A DNA stretch of 64,000 nucleotides, taken from the NCBI RefSeq assembly GCF_030269325.1, contig NZ_BSTD01000004.1, positions 598,558 through 662,557 on the forward strand. Direction: 5' to 3'. The stretch's first letter is position 1; the number at the start of each line of letters is the position of its first letter. Below are positions 30,001 to 38,297 of this stretch, piece after piece. The position numbers and the translations under genes are program-made. Under the pieces are notes generated by a model, which saw nothing but the letters and a program-made list of their open reading frames with translations, did not search any database and was not told where the DNA came from. Source of the stretch: Amycolatopsis sp. NBRC 101858. Lineage in GTDB: Bacteria > Actinomycetota > Actinomycetes > Mycobacteriales > Pseudonocardiaceae.

Positions 30001-30444
30001 ATGGCCTCGAAAACGGTTCCCGCCGCGGCGGTCACGGCCGCGCAGACGTTGCGCGTGCTCGTCGGCCGGCTGCGGCGGCAGATGATGGACGCGACGGCGG
30101 TCGGTGACCTGACCTCCGCCCAGGCCTCGGCGCTCGCCCGGCTCGCGAAGATGGAGCCGGCCACGGCGAGCGTGCTGGCCGGCGCGGAGCGGGTGCGCCC
30201 GCAGTCGATGGCGGCGACGGTGGCCGCGCTGGAGAAGCTCGGCCTGGTCCGCCGCGAGGACGACCCGGAAGACGGCCGCCGTCAGCTGATCTTCTTCACA
30301 CCCGAGGGCCGCGCGTACGGCCAGGGTGCCCGCGCCTCGCGGCAGGAGTGGCTGGCCGGGGCGCTCGCGCAGCGGCTCACCGAGGACGAGCTGGCCGTGG
30401 TCAACGAGGCGCTGGCCCTGCTCGGCCGCGTCGTCGAAGAATGA
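30001..30444 (+). CDS. MarR-family regulator
   Basis: A 147-residue MarR protein: dimer helices at both ends, and a winged helix at about 40-105 (LTSAQASALARLAK, VRPQSMAATVAALEKLGLV, wing REDDPEDGRRQ). It heads an operon with an MFS exporter and an isochorismatase-fold gene; its stop overlaps the MFS ATG by 4 bp. The likely role is repression of the operon until a drug-like ligand binds. There is no ribosome site; a leaderless start is likely. Confidence 0.92.
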   Translation: MASKTVPAAAVTAAQTLRVLVGRLRRQMMDATAVGDLTSAQASALARLAKMEPATASVLAGAERVRPQSMAATVAALEKLGLVRREDDPEDGRRQLIFFTPEGRAYGQGARASRQEWLAGALAQRLTEDELAVVNEALALLGRVVEE

Positions 30445-31832
30445 CGACCCGGGAGCGGACGCGGGACGGGTTCGACCGGAAGCTGTTCGCGCCGCTGATT
30501 TCGGGCGCGGTGCTCAACCCGGTCAACTCGACGATCATCGCGGTCGCGCTGGTGCCGATCGGCGTCGCGTTCGGGCAGCCGGCGTCGGCGACCGCGTGGC
30601 TGATCTCCGCGCTGTACCTGGCCACCGCGGTCGGGCAGCCGGTGGCCGGGCGGCTGATCGACCGGTACGGCCCGCGGCGCGTGTTCCTCCCGGCGACGGC
30701 GCTGGTCGGGCTCGCGGGGGTGCTCGGCACCCTCGCGCCGAACCTGGCCTGGCTGATCGTCGCGCGGGTCGTCCTCGGCTTCGGCACGTGCGCCGGCTAC
30801 CCCGCGGCGATGCGGCTGATCCGCGACGAGAGCGACCGGACCGGGCGGGACAGTCCCGCGTCCGTGCTCACGGTGCTGGCGATCTCGACCCAGACGATCT
30901 CCGTGGTCGGCCCGGCGCTGGGCGGCCTGCTCATCGGCGTCGGCGGCTGGCGCGCGACCTTCGCCCTCAACATCCCCATCGCGCTGGCTGCCTTCGTTCT
31001 CGGCGCCCAGCGGTTCCCCAAGACGGCGAAGCCGGAGTCCCGGGGCTCGTTCGACCTCGACTTCCCCGGCATGGCGCTGTTCGCCGGCACGCTCGTCTCG
31101 CTGCTGCTGTTCCTGATGCACCCGGGTGCGGGGGACTGGTACCTGCTCGCGATCGCCGTCGCGGGTGCCGCGGGCTTCGCCGCGCGCGAGCTGACGCACG
31201 GCAACCCGTTCATCGACCTGCGGCTGCTCGGCCGCAACGGCCCGCTGCTGCGCACCTACGGCCGTGCGCTGCTGGCCTACGTCGTCGCGTACAGCTTCCT
31301 TTACGGCTACACGCAATGGCTCGAACACGGCCGCGGCCTGTCGGCGAGCGAAGCCGGCCTGGCCACCCTGCCGCTGTTCGCGACCGGGATCCTCGTGTCG
31401 CTGCTCACCGGGCGCCGCGAAGCGGTGCGCGGCAAGCTGGCTGTCGCCGCGCTCGGGCAGCTCGCCGGGTGCGCGCTGCTGCTGACCCTGGACTCCTCGG
31501 CCGCCGTCTGGCTGCTCGTCGTGGTCGCGCTCGTGGCCGGGGTGCCGCAGGGGCTGAACAGCCTCGCGCTGCAGAACTCCGTGTACCGCCAGGCGAATCC
31601 CGACGACATCGGCGCGTCGGCCGGGCTGCTGCGCACGTTCGGCTACCTCGGCGCGATCGTTTCCTCCGCCCTGCAGGGCGCCCTCTACGGCCCGGTCGCC
31701 GACACCGGCGGGCTGCACGCCCTCGCGCTGGTGCTCCTCGGCATCGGCGTCGTGTTCCTGCTCTTCACCGTGTTCGACCGTTCCCTGTCCCGAAGCACCA
31801 CCCGACCCGAGAAAGACGAGACCGATGCCTGA
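30441..31832 (+). CDS. DHA2-like MFS transporter
   Basis: A 463-residue, about 14-helix exporter. Helix 1 contains NPVNSTIIAVALVPIGVAF; the loop 2-3 motif is GRLIDRYGPRRVFLP; a motif C-like GPALGGLLIG follows. Start ATG 30441 overlaps the MarR stop (ATGA). The end overlaps the next gene by 8 bp, so the three genes are one operon. Export of a toxic metabolite or antibiotic is likely; the substrate is unknown. Confidence 0.88.
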   Translation: MTTRERTRDGFDRKLFAPLISGAVLNPVNSTIIAVALVPIGVAFGQPASATAWLISALYLATAVGQPVAGRLIDRYGPRRVFLPATALVGLAGVLGTLAPNLAWLIVARVVLGFGTCAGYPAAMRLIRDESDRTGRDSPASVLTVLAISTQTISVVGPALGGLLIGVGGWRATFALNIPIALAAFVLGAQRFPKTAKPESRGSFDLDFPGMALFAGTLVSLLLFLMHPGAGDWYLLAIAVAGAAGFAARELTHGNPFIDLRLLGRNGPLLRTYGRALLAYVVAYSFLYGYTQWLEHGRGLSASEAGLATLPLFATGILVSLLTGRREAVRGKLAVAALGQLAGCALLLTLDSSAAVWLLVVVALVAGVPQGLNSLALQNSVYRQANPDDIGASAGLLRTFGYLGAIVSSALQGALYGPVADTGGLHALALVLLGIGVVFLLFTVFDRSLSRSTTRPEKDETDA

Positions 31833-32427
31833 CCAGAACACCACCCTGGACCCGAACCGCACGGCGCTGCTCGTGATGGACTACCAGGAGGGGATCGTCG
31901 GGCAGCTGCCCGACACCGGCCCGCTGCTCGACCGCGTCGCCGGCGTGGTCGACGACGTCCGCGCCCGCGGCGGCCACGTCGGCTGGGTGCGCGTCGCGTT
32001 CGAAGACGCCGAGTTCGCCGCGATCCCCGAGACGAGCATGTTCGCCGCGTTCGCGGCCTCCGACCAGGTCCGGGCGGCGATGCGCGCCGACGCCCCGGGG
32101 ACGCGGATCCACTCCCGGCTCGCGCCGCGGCCCGACGACGTCCTCGTGCGCAAGATCCGCGTCGGCGCGTTCACCACCACGGACCTCGAACAGCAGCTGG
32201 AGAAGCGCGGGATCACGACGCTGGTCCTCGCCGGGATCAGCACCAGCGGTGTCGTGCTGAGCACCGTCCGCGAGGCGATGGACCGCGACTACCGGATCGT
32301 CGTCCTGCGCGACGCGTGCGCCGACCGCGAACAGGAGACGCACGACTTCCTGACCGGCTCGCTGTTCCCCCGCACCGCCACCGTCGTGGACGTGGCCGAG
32401 CTGAGCGGTCTCTGGGCCGTCCAGTAG
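31825..32427 (+). CDS. Isochorismatase-fold hydrolase lacking the catalytic Cys
   Basis: A 200-residue isochorismatase-like alpha/beta protein. The triad Asp19 (LLVMDYQEG) and Lys110 (VLVRKIRVGAF) are present, but the nucleophile position is Val143 in GISTSGVVLST where cysteine hydrolases have Cys. It therefore cannot be an ordinary amidase by the thiol mechanism. It might work like the Cys-less vinyl-ether hydrolases EntB/PhzD, or bind without catalysis. It is the third gene of the MarR-MFS operon, suggesting a role in disposing of the exported compound. Confidence 0.8.
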   Translation: MPDQNTTLDPNRTALLVMDYQEGIVGQLPDTGPLLDRVAGVVDDVRARGGHVGWVRVAFEDAEFAAIPETSMFAAFAASDQVRAAMRADAPGTRIHSRLAPRPDDVLVRKIRVGAFTTTDLEQQLEKRGITTLVLAGISTSGVVLSTVREAMDRDYRIVVLRDACADREQETHDFLTGSLFPRTATVVDVAELSGLWAVQ

Positions 32428-32437
32428 GTTGCGCTGC

Positions 32438-34084
32438 GTGCCCCGTCCGCCCGAGACCGTGCCCGGCGAGGTGCTGCGCGCCTCGATCGTGGACCGGCTG
32501 TTCGCCCGCGCGGACGACGCGCGCCCGTTGTTCACCCACCAGGACCACACGCACGCCGCCGAGCACACGCTGACGTGGGCGGAGTTCGCCGCCCGCGTCC
32601 GCGTGGTCGCGGGTGGCCTGCGGCGGGTCGCGGAACCGGGGGAGCGGGTCGCCGTCCTCGCCGGGCAGGAGCTGGCCTACCCGCTCGCGTTCTTCGGCGT
32701 CCTGGCGGCCGGCATGATCGCCGTCCCGCTGATGCCGCCGGGCAGCCGCGCGCAGGCCGAGCGACTCGGCGGGGTCCTGGCCGACTCCGGCGCGCGGGTG
32801 TGGCTGACGTCCTCGGCCGCGGCGGCGCGGGTCCGCGAGTTCGGGGCGCCCGGCGAGCTGCTCGTGGCCGACGAGCTGACCGGGCCCGGCGCCGACCCGG
32901 TGCCGGTCGCGCCGGAAAGCCCGGCGTACCTGCAGTACACGTCCGGGTCGACGCGGGAGCCGGCCGGTGCGGTGATCCCGCACCGGGCCATCGTCGCCGC
33001 GTGCTGGCAGGGCAGCCAGGCCTACCGCGTCGACGAAGGCACGACCTGCGCGGGCTGGATCCCGTTCTTCCACGACATGGGCCTCATCCAGCTGCTGTGC
33101 CTGCCGGTCTTCTCCGGCGGCCGCGCGGTGTTCATGGCCCCGGCCGAGTTCGTGCACCGGCCGCGGCGCTGGCTGCGGCAGATGGCGGACTACCCCGCGG
33201 TGTTCACCGCCGCCCCGAACTTCGCCTACGACCTCGCGGCCGACGCCGGCCCCGGCGACGACGAGCTGGACCTCTCGGACGTCCGGGTCGCGCTCAACGG
33301 CGCCGAACCCGTCCGCCCGCGCACGGTCGAACGCTTCCTCGAGGTCTTCGGGCCGCACGGCTTCCGGCGCGAGGCGTACCGGCCGTCGTACGGGCTCGCC
33401 GAAGCCACCGTCTACGTCGCGAGCGCGGGGGAAGAAGGACCGCGCGGCGCGAAGTTCGACCGCGAAGCCCTTGCGCAGGGCCAGGCCGTCGAAACCGTCG
33501 ATGGACCGGAACTCGTGTCCGTCGGCCGTCCGGTCGGGCAGCTCGTCCGGATCGTCCACGAGGGACACGAGCAGCCCGAGGACGCCGTCGGCGAGATCTG
33601 GATCCACGGCCCGAACGTCGCGACCGGGTACTGGAGCCGGGGCGACTCGGCCGCGTTCGACGCGACGCTCGACGGGCTCGGCGGCTGGCTGCGCACCGGC
33701 GACCTCGGCGTCGTGCACCGCGGCGACCTGTACGTCACCGGCCGGCTCAAGGACCTCATCGTCGTCGACGGCCGCAACTTCCACCCGCAGGACATCGAGG
33801 CGGCGGCGGGCGAGGCCCACCCCGCGGTCCGCCGCGACCGCGTCGCCGCGTTCGGGGTCGCCGACGAGGACGGCGAGGGCGCGATGGTGGTGGCGGAGTG
33901 GGTGCGCGACGCTGACGCGGACCTCAAAGAGGTGACCCGCGCGGTGCTGCGCGCGGTGTCACGCGAGCACGATCTCACCCTCCGTGCGGTACATCTGGTC
34001 CCTTCCGGCGGACTTCCGCGCACATCGAGTGGCAAGGTCGCCCGGTCGGCGGCCAAGGCACGTTATGGTGACGTCCGTGGGTGA
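32438..34084 (+). CDS. Fatty acyl-AMP ligase (FAAL-type adenylating enzyme)
   Basis: A 548-residue ANL-superfamily enzyme. Motifs in order: YTSGSTREPAGAVIPHRA (A3, without the usual lysine), WIPFFHDMGLI (a FAAL hallmark), SYGLAEATVYVA (A5), GWLRTGDLGV (A7), and GRNFHPQDIE with C-terminal SSGKVARSA carrying the A10 Lys. FAALs activate fatty acids as acyl-AMP and pass them to an acyl carrier protein instead of CoA. The next gene is an ACP and overlaps it by 20 bp. GTG 32438 is chosen; TAGGTT 7 nt upstream suggests a leaderless start. Confidence 0.88.
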   Translation: MPRPPETVPGEVLRASIVDRLFARADDARPLFTHQDHTHAAEHTLTWAEFAARVRVVAGGLRRVAEPGERVAVLAGQELAYPLAFFGVLAAGMIAVPLMPPGSRAQAERLGGVLADSGARVWLTSSAAAARVREFGAPGELLVADELTGPGADPVPVAPESPAYLQYTSGSTREPAGAVIPHRAIVAACWQGSQAYRVDEGTTCAGWIPFFHDMGLIQLLCLPVFSGGRAVFMAPAEFVHRPRRWLRQMADYPAVFTAAPNFAYDLAADAGPGDDELDLSDVRVALNGAEPVRPRTVERFLEVFGPHGFRREAYRPSYGLAEATVYVASAGEEGPRGAKFDREALAQGQAVETVDGPELVSVGRPVGQLVRIVHEGHEQPEDAVGEIWIHGPNVATGYWSRGDSAAFDATLDGLGGWLRTGDLGVVHRGDLYVTGRLKDLIVVDGRNFHPQDIEAAAGEAHPAVRRDRVAAFGVADEDGEGAMVVAEWVRDADADLKEVTRAVLRAVSREHDLTLRAVHLVPSGGLPRTSSGKVARSAAKARYGDVRG

Positions 34085-34334
34085 TCACCGCGCCGAGGTC
34101 ACGAAGGTCGTCTCCGACACCTTCCGGCTCGACCCGGCCCTCGTCGAGCCCGACGCTCCCCTGGAAGAGCTGGGCATCGACTCGAAGGGCCGGATCAAGC
34201 TCCTGGCGGCGCTGGAGGTCTATTACGGCGTGACGATCGATCTGGACCAGCTCGACCGGTTCACCGACGTGGGGTCCGTGGCGGACGTGCTCGCGGAAGC
34301 TCTGGGAACTGCAGGATCTGAGGAGAGGCGCTGA
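34065..34334 (+). CDS. Stand-alone acyl carrier protein
   Basis: An 89-residue ACP. The phosphopantetheine attachment Ser40 is in ELGIDSKGRIKLL, flanked by the expected four-helix pattern (VVSDTFRLDPALVEPDAPL before, FTDVGSVADVLAEAL after). ATG 34065 overlaps the end of the acyl-AMP ligase; GTG codons at 34068 and 34077 are alternatives. It should receive acyl chains from that ligase. No PKS or NRPS lies downstream; the next gene, 1 bp away, is a secretion-type helical protein. Confidence 0.88.
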   Translation: MVTSVGDHRAEVTKVVSDTFRLDPALVEPDAPLEELGIDSKGRIKLLAALEVYYGVTIDLDQLDRFTDVGSVADVLAEALGTAGSEERR

Positions 34335-34335
34335 A

Positions 34336-34653
34336 ATGAGCGGCGGGGGGTACACCGCGACGACGGAAGCGTTGTCGACGGCGTCCAAGACCATCGGGGA
34401 CCTGGCGGAGCACCTGCTGGACGACAATCCGGACCTGGAGACCCCGCAGGTGACCGCGGAGGGCTTCGGCCGGGCGCACAACGCCCACGCCGCGAAGTAC
34501 ACCGCCGGCGCGCAGGCGCTGTGGGCCGCGGTGTCCGGCTACAGCACCACGCTCGGTTCCTTCGGCACCAACCTCGGCACCGCCGGGTCGAGCTACAGCG
34601 CCAACGAGGACAACCAGTCCGGCGCCATCACCAACGCCGGGGGCTCGCTCTGA
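34336..34653 (+). CDS. EspC/WXG100-like type VII secretion substrate candidate
   Basis: A 105-residue, mostly helical protein without signal peptide, Cys or membrane helix. It starts MSGGGYTATTEALSTASKTIG and has a WAAVSGY stretch in the middle. Near the C-terminus YSANED fits the YxxxD/E secretion signal of ESX substrates. The EspC-like family (ESX-1 secretion-associated) has this length. It starts 1 bp after the ACP gene, and its stop overlaps the next ATG (TGATG). No ESX core ATPase or membrane component is in the window. Confidence 0.65.
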   Translation: MSGGGYTATTEALSTASKTIGDLAEHLLDDNPDLETPQVTAEGFGRAHNAHAAKYTAGAQALWAAVSGYSTTLGSFGTNLGTAGSSYSANEDNQSGAITNAGGSL

Positions 34654-37600
34654 TGGCCGAGAAGAAGAAGTGGTCCGACGTCAAGGCGATCCTCGACGAC
34701 CCGAGCGTCCCCGCCGGGCAGAAGAGCGCGCTGATCAGCAGCTGGATGCGCGAGAACCCGCCACCACCGCCGTTCCTGGCCGACCAGGAACCGGACGACA
34801 TCAAGCAGAAGCGGCAGGAAGCCGAGAAGTACGCCGGCGCCTACAACGCCAACCCGCTCTTCGCCGGGCAGTCGGTCGACGAGGCCTACGACAAGGCCAA
34901 GTCGAGCGGCGACCAGAACTCCTACAACGAAGACCAGGAGAAGAAGGCCGTCGACGACGGCAAGACCAAGCTCAACGACACGAAGCCGCCCGCGGCCGGC
35001 GAGAACGGCGGTGACGCCACCGGCACGAAGACGTCCGACGAGATCTTCGACGCCGCCGCGCCCGCGCTGAAGCTGTTCGAGACCTTCGGGTCGCTGCTGG
35101 CGAAGGTCCCGGCCGACTGCCGCGGCAACACGCGCGCGATCGACCTCGACAAGGACATCCGCGTCCCGTTCGACGAGCAGCGCGGGATCAGCTTCGCGAA
35201 CTTCGTCCAGGACGCCGCGCACTTCAAGACCGGCTCCGAGACGGTGGACCGCACCCTGGACGACACCGGTTCCCAGCTCGGCAGCCTGTACAAGACGTGG
35301 AGCGGCGCCGGCGCGGACGCCGCGTCCGACACCTACAACGACAAGATCCAGCCCAAAGCGGCGAAGCTGTCGCAGACGCTCGGCGACGTGAGCGAAGCGA
35401 CGAAGACCACCGCGACCACGGTGTTCCAGCTGTGCAAGGGCAAGGCCGACGCCGTCATCGGCATGTACACCGACCTGGTCGGCAAGGCCGACTACACGAT
35501 GGCGCAGAAGGTCATCGCGGTCGCCAGCGGAGAGCACGGCAACGAGCAGGACCTCGCCCAGATCGCGGGCTGGATGGACCTCAACTTCGGCACCAACCTG
35601 GTCAAGACGCTCAACGACCAGGGCTGCTGCGACGGCGACGAGATCAAGAAGCACGGCCAGGACCTGGCCAAGCAGTGGATCCAGAACCAGTTCAACCCCG
35701 ACATGTGGGACCGGCTCTACAAGGGCTTCGAGAAGACCTGCAAGGACACCAAGGAGCTCGTCGACCAGGCGTACGACGCGCTCGACAAGGTCATGGGCAA
35801 GGTCAAGAACGAGTTCGAGGGCGTGAGCATGCCGGGCGGATCCGGCACGGGTGCGCCCGGTGGCCCCGGCACCACCGGGGGCGCGGGCGGTGGCCCCGGC
35901 GGCTCGGGCTCGGGCAGCGGATCGGGTACCGGTGGGTCCGGCTCGGGTTCCGGCTCCGGTTCGGGTTCGGGTTCCGGCGGCTCGGGGGCCGGCGGGGGTG
36001 GCGGCCAGGTGCCGCCGATTCCCGAGGGCGGCTCCGGTTCCGGCGCGCCCGGCGGTGGCGCGGGCTCCGGGGGTTCGGGTACCGACCTGCCCAGCGGTGC
36101 GGGTGGCGGCTCCGGCAGTGGTTCGGGCAGTGGCTCCGGCGCGGGTGGTGGCGGTGGCCCGATCCCGTCGATCCCCGACGTCTCCGGCGGTGGCGGGTCC
36201 GGCTCGGGCAGTGGCTCGGGTTCGGGCTCCGGCAGCGGCGGCGGTGGTTCGATGCCGCCGATCCCGGATCTGGACACTTCCTCCGGCGGCGGTTCCGGCC
36301 TCGGGTCGGGTGGCGGTTCGGGCTCCGGTTCCGGTTCGGGGTCCGGTTCCGGTTCTGGTTCCGACGACACTTCGCCGTCGGCGTCCGACGACGGCAAGGC
36401 GCAGGCGGCCGCGGCCGCCGAAGCGGCCAAGCAGAAGGCAGCCGACGCGCTGAAGGAGTTCAGCGGCGAAGGCATCAAGACGGACTCCGGCGAGGGCGCA
36501 GGCGGTCTCGGCGGCGGCAGCGGTTCCGGCAGCGGCGAAGGCCTCGGTGGTGAAGGTCTCGGCGGCGGGTCCGGCACCGGCGGCGGTTCCGGGTCCGGTT
36601 CGGGCGGCGGTTCCGGCTCGGGTTCGGGTGGTTCCGGCGGCGCCGACGACGGCAAGGCCGCGGCCGAACAGGCCGCGGAAGAAGCGAAGCAGAAGGCGGC
36701 CGACGCGCTGAAGGAGTTCAGCGGCGAAGGGATCAAGACGGACTCCGGCGACGGCGCGGGTCTCGGTGACACCGGCTCCGGCGAGCCCGGCGCGGACAAG
36801 GACGGCGACGGCAAGCCCGACAACCCGCTGGGCGCCGACAAGGACGGCGACGGTAAACCGGACAGCCTGCTCGGCGAGGACAAGGACGGCGACGGCAAGC
36901 CGGACCACCCGCTCGGCGAGGACAAGGACGGTGACGGCAAGCCCGACGGCCTGCTCGGCGACGACAAGGACGGCGACGGCAAGCCGGACAAGCTCGGCGA
37001 CGACACCCCCGACACCCTCAAGGTCAAGCAGGGCGACAAGACCTTCGAGATGACCGAACCCGACTCCGACGGGAAGATGGACATCAAGGTCGGCGACGGG
37101 TCCGACGCCGCCAAGGACTTCAAGCTCGACTGGTCGAAGGACGCCGACGGTCCACAAGGGACCGACGACACGTACTGCCCGGGCCCCGACGGCAAGATCC
37201 ACATCGAGGACGGCGACCTCAAGATCACCGCCGAGCGGCCCGACGGCCCGGACGGCCCGACCGTCGTCACCGTCGACGACGGCAGCGGCACCCCGACGAC
37301 CTACACCCTCGGCGAGGACGACAAGCCCTCCGACGTCCTCGGCGACACCCCCGACAAGAAGATCGACGAACTGCCCACCCACCGCGGCACCCTCGACGAC
37401 CTCACCTCGCACGGCAGTGACGGCCCCGGGGCGCACGACGGCGGCAGCGGCGGTGGTCACGACGGCGGTGGTCACGGCGGTGGTGCGCCGGCCGGCATCG
37501 GCGGTGGCTCCCACGGCGGCGCCGGCCTCTCGGCGGCCGGTCTCGACCCCGGCGGCGCGGGCGGCGCGTCCGGGCTCGGCGAGACGCCGATGTCCGGCGG

Positions 37601-37880
37601 CGTCCACAGCGGCGTCGGTGCCACCCAGGCCCAGCCCGCCGCGGCGTTCGCCCCGGCCGGCGCGTCGGCCGGCTCCAGCGGCCAGTCGGGGATGACCGGG
37701 ATGGGCGGAATGGGCGCGATGGGCGGTGCCCACGGCGGCGCCGGGGGCGGGGACACCGAACGCCGGTCGCCGGCCTACCGGATCGAAGGTGCCGTCTTCG
37801 ACAACCTCGGCGAGCCCGGCCGCCGGATCATCGGCTCCCTCAACGACGACGATGACCCGCCGTCCGCCCGGACCTGGTAG
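34653..37880 (+). CDS. Large Gly/Ser-rich protein with Asp-rich calcium-type repeats, T7SS-linked
   Basis: A 1,075-residue protein. Residues 1 to about 390 are a helical domain with a WSGAGADAASDTY motif near 216 and paired cysteines (GCCDG), comparable to T7SS effector N-termini. From about 390 comes Gly/Ser low-complexity sequence. It is interrupted by a duplicated helical segment (KQKAADALKEFSGEGIKTDS, once near 590 and once near 678). Residues about 714-785 hold five tandem DKDGDGKPD units, like calcium-binding thrombospondin type 3 repeats. A beta-rich acidic domain and a second Gly/His-rich stretch end at residue 1,075. It is probably surface or secreted; function unknown. Confidence 0.75.
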   Translation: MAEKKKWSDVKAILDDPSVPAGQKSALISSWMRENPPPPPFLADQEPDDIKQKRQEAEKYAGAYNANPLFAGQSVDEAYDKAKSSGDQNSYNEDQEKKAVDDGKTKLNDTKPPAAGENGGDATGTKTSDEIFDAAAPALKLFETFGSLLAKVPADCRGNTRAIDLDKDIRVPFDEQRGISFANFVQDAAHFKTGSETVDRTLDDTGSQLGSLYKTWSGAGADAASDTYNDKIQPKAAKLSQTLGDVSEATKTTATTVFQLCKGKADAVIGMYTDLVGKADYTMAQKVIAVASGEHGNEQDLAQIAGWMDLNFGTNLVKTLNDQGCCDGDEIKKHGQDLAKQWIQNQFNPDMWDRLYKGFEKTCKDTKELVDQAYDALDKVMGKVKNEFEGVSMPGGSGTGAPGGPGTTGGAGGGPGGSGSGSGSGTGGSGSGSGSGSGSGSGGSGAGGGGGQVPPIPEGGSGSGAPGGGAGSGGSGTDLPSGAGGGSGSGSGSGSGAGGGGGPIPSIPDVSGGGGSGSGSGSGSGSGSGGGGSMPPIPDLDTSSGGGSGLGSGGGSGSGSGSGSGSGSGSDDTSPSASDDGKAQAAAAAEAAKQKAADALKEFSGEGIKTDSGEGAGGLGGGSGSGSGEGLGGEGLGGGSGTGGGSGSGSGGGSGSGSGGSGGADDGKAAAEQAAEEAKQKAADALKEFSGEGIKTDSGDGAGLGDTGSGEPGADKDGDGKPDNPLGADKDGDGKPDSLLGEDKDGDGKPDHPLGEDKDGDGKPDGLLGDDKDGDGKPDKLGDDTPDTLKVKQGDKTFEMTEPDSDGKMDIKVGDGSDAAKDFKLDWSKDADGPQGTDDTYCPGPDGKIHIEDGDLKITAERPDGPDGPTVVTVDDGSGTPTTYTLGEDDKPSDVLGDTPDKKIDELPTHRGTLDDLTSHGSDGPGAHDGGSGGGHDGGGHGGGAPAGIGGGSHGGAGLSAAGLDPGGAGGASGLGETPMSGGVHSGVGATQAQPAAAFAPAGASAGSSGQSGMTGMGGMGAMGGAHGGAGGGDTERRSPAYRIEGAVFDNLGEPGRRIIGSLNDDDDPPSARTW

Positions 37881-37888
37881 GAGCACGC

Positions 37889-38281
37889 ATGAGCGAGATC
37901 GACGCGATGAAGGCCGAGCTGGACGGCCTCGTCCGCGAACAGTCCGAGCGGCGCGTCCTGCGCGAGCAGCGGGGCGAGGAGATCAAGGCCCAGTCCCAGG
38001 AGTACATGACCAAGCAGGTGCAGGCGGCCGAACGGTACGTCCAGCACGTGCGCGAAATGGCGCAGCGCAAGACGAAGTCGGGCTGGAGCACCGACCGGGG
38101 CACCACGGAACCGCCCTCGGCCTTCGCCGCGGACGCCTTCGGCGACGAGCCCGGGGCGGGGTCGCCGTTCGCGCCGTCGGCGGAGCCGCGGCACGCGGCC
38201 CGGGACGACGCCCCTCGCCGCGCCCGCCGGTCGCGCGCGGCCGAGGCCGACGACGACGGCTACGACAACAACCCCTGGTAA
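37889..38281 (+). CDS. Coiled-coil partner protein of the T7SS-like cassette
   Basis: A 130-residue protein 8 bp after the large repeat gene. Residues 1-60 are a charged coiled coil (IDAMKAELDGLVREQSERR); the rest is a Pro/Arg/Asp-rich tail ending DGYDNNPW. There is no signal peptide. It looks like the YbaB-like or chaperone-like small genes found beside ESX substrates, but I do not recognise the family. Confidence 0.65.
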   Translation: MSEIDAMKAELDGLVREQSERRVLREQRGEEIKAQSQEYMTKQVQAAERYVQHVREMAQRKTKSGWSTDRGTTEPPSAFAADAFGDEPGAGSPFAPSAEPRHAARDDAPRRARRSRAAEADDDGYDNNPW

Positions 38282-38282
38282 C

Positions 38283-38297
38283 CGTCCACAGTGGACG
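38283..38297. terminator. Hairpin CGTCCAC-A-GTGGACG between convergent genes
   Basis: A perfect 7-bp palindrome around one base, filling the 16-bp gap between two stop codons. Confidence 0.45.

Noticed and set aside
32438-38281. Lipopeptide or polyketide biosynthetic gene cluster
   Set aside because: Only the acyl-AMP ligase and ACP fit; there is no condensation, ketosynthase or thioesterase module.
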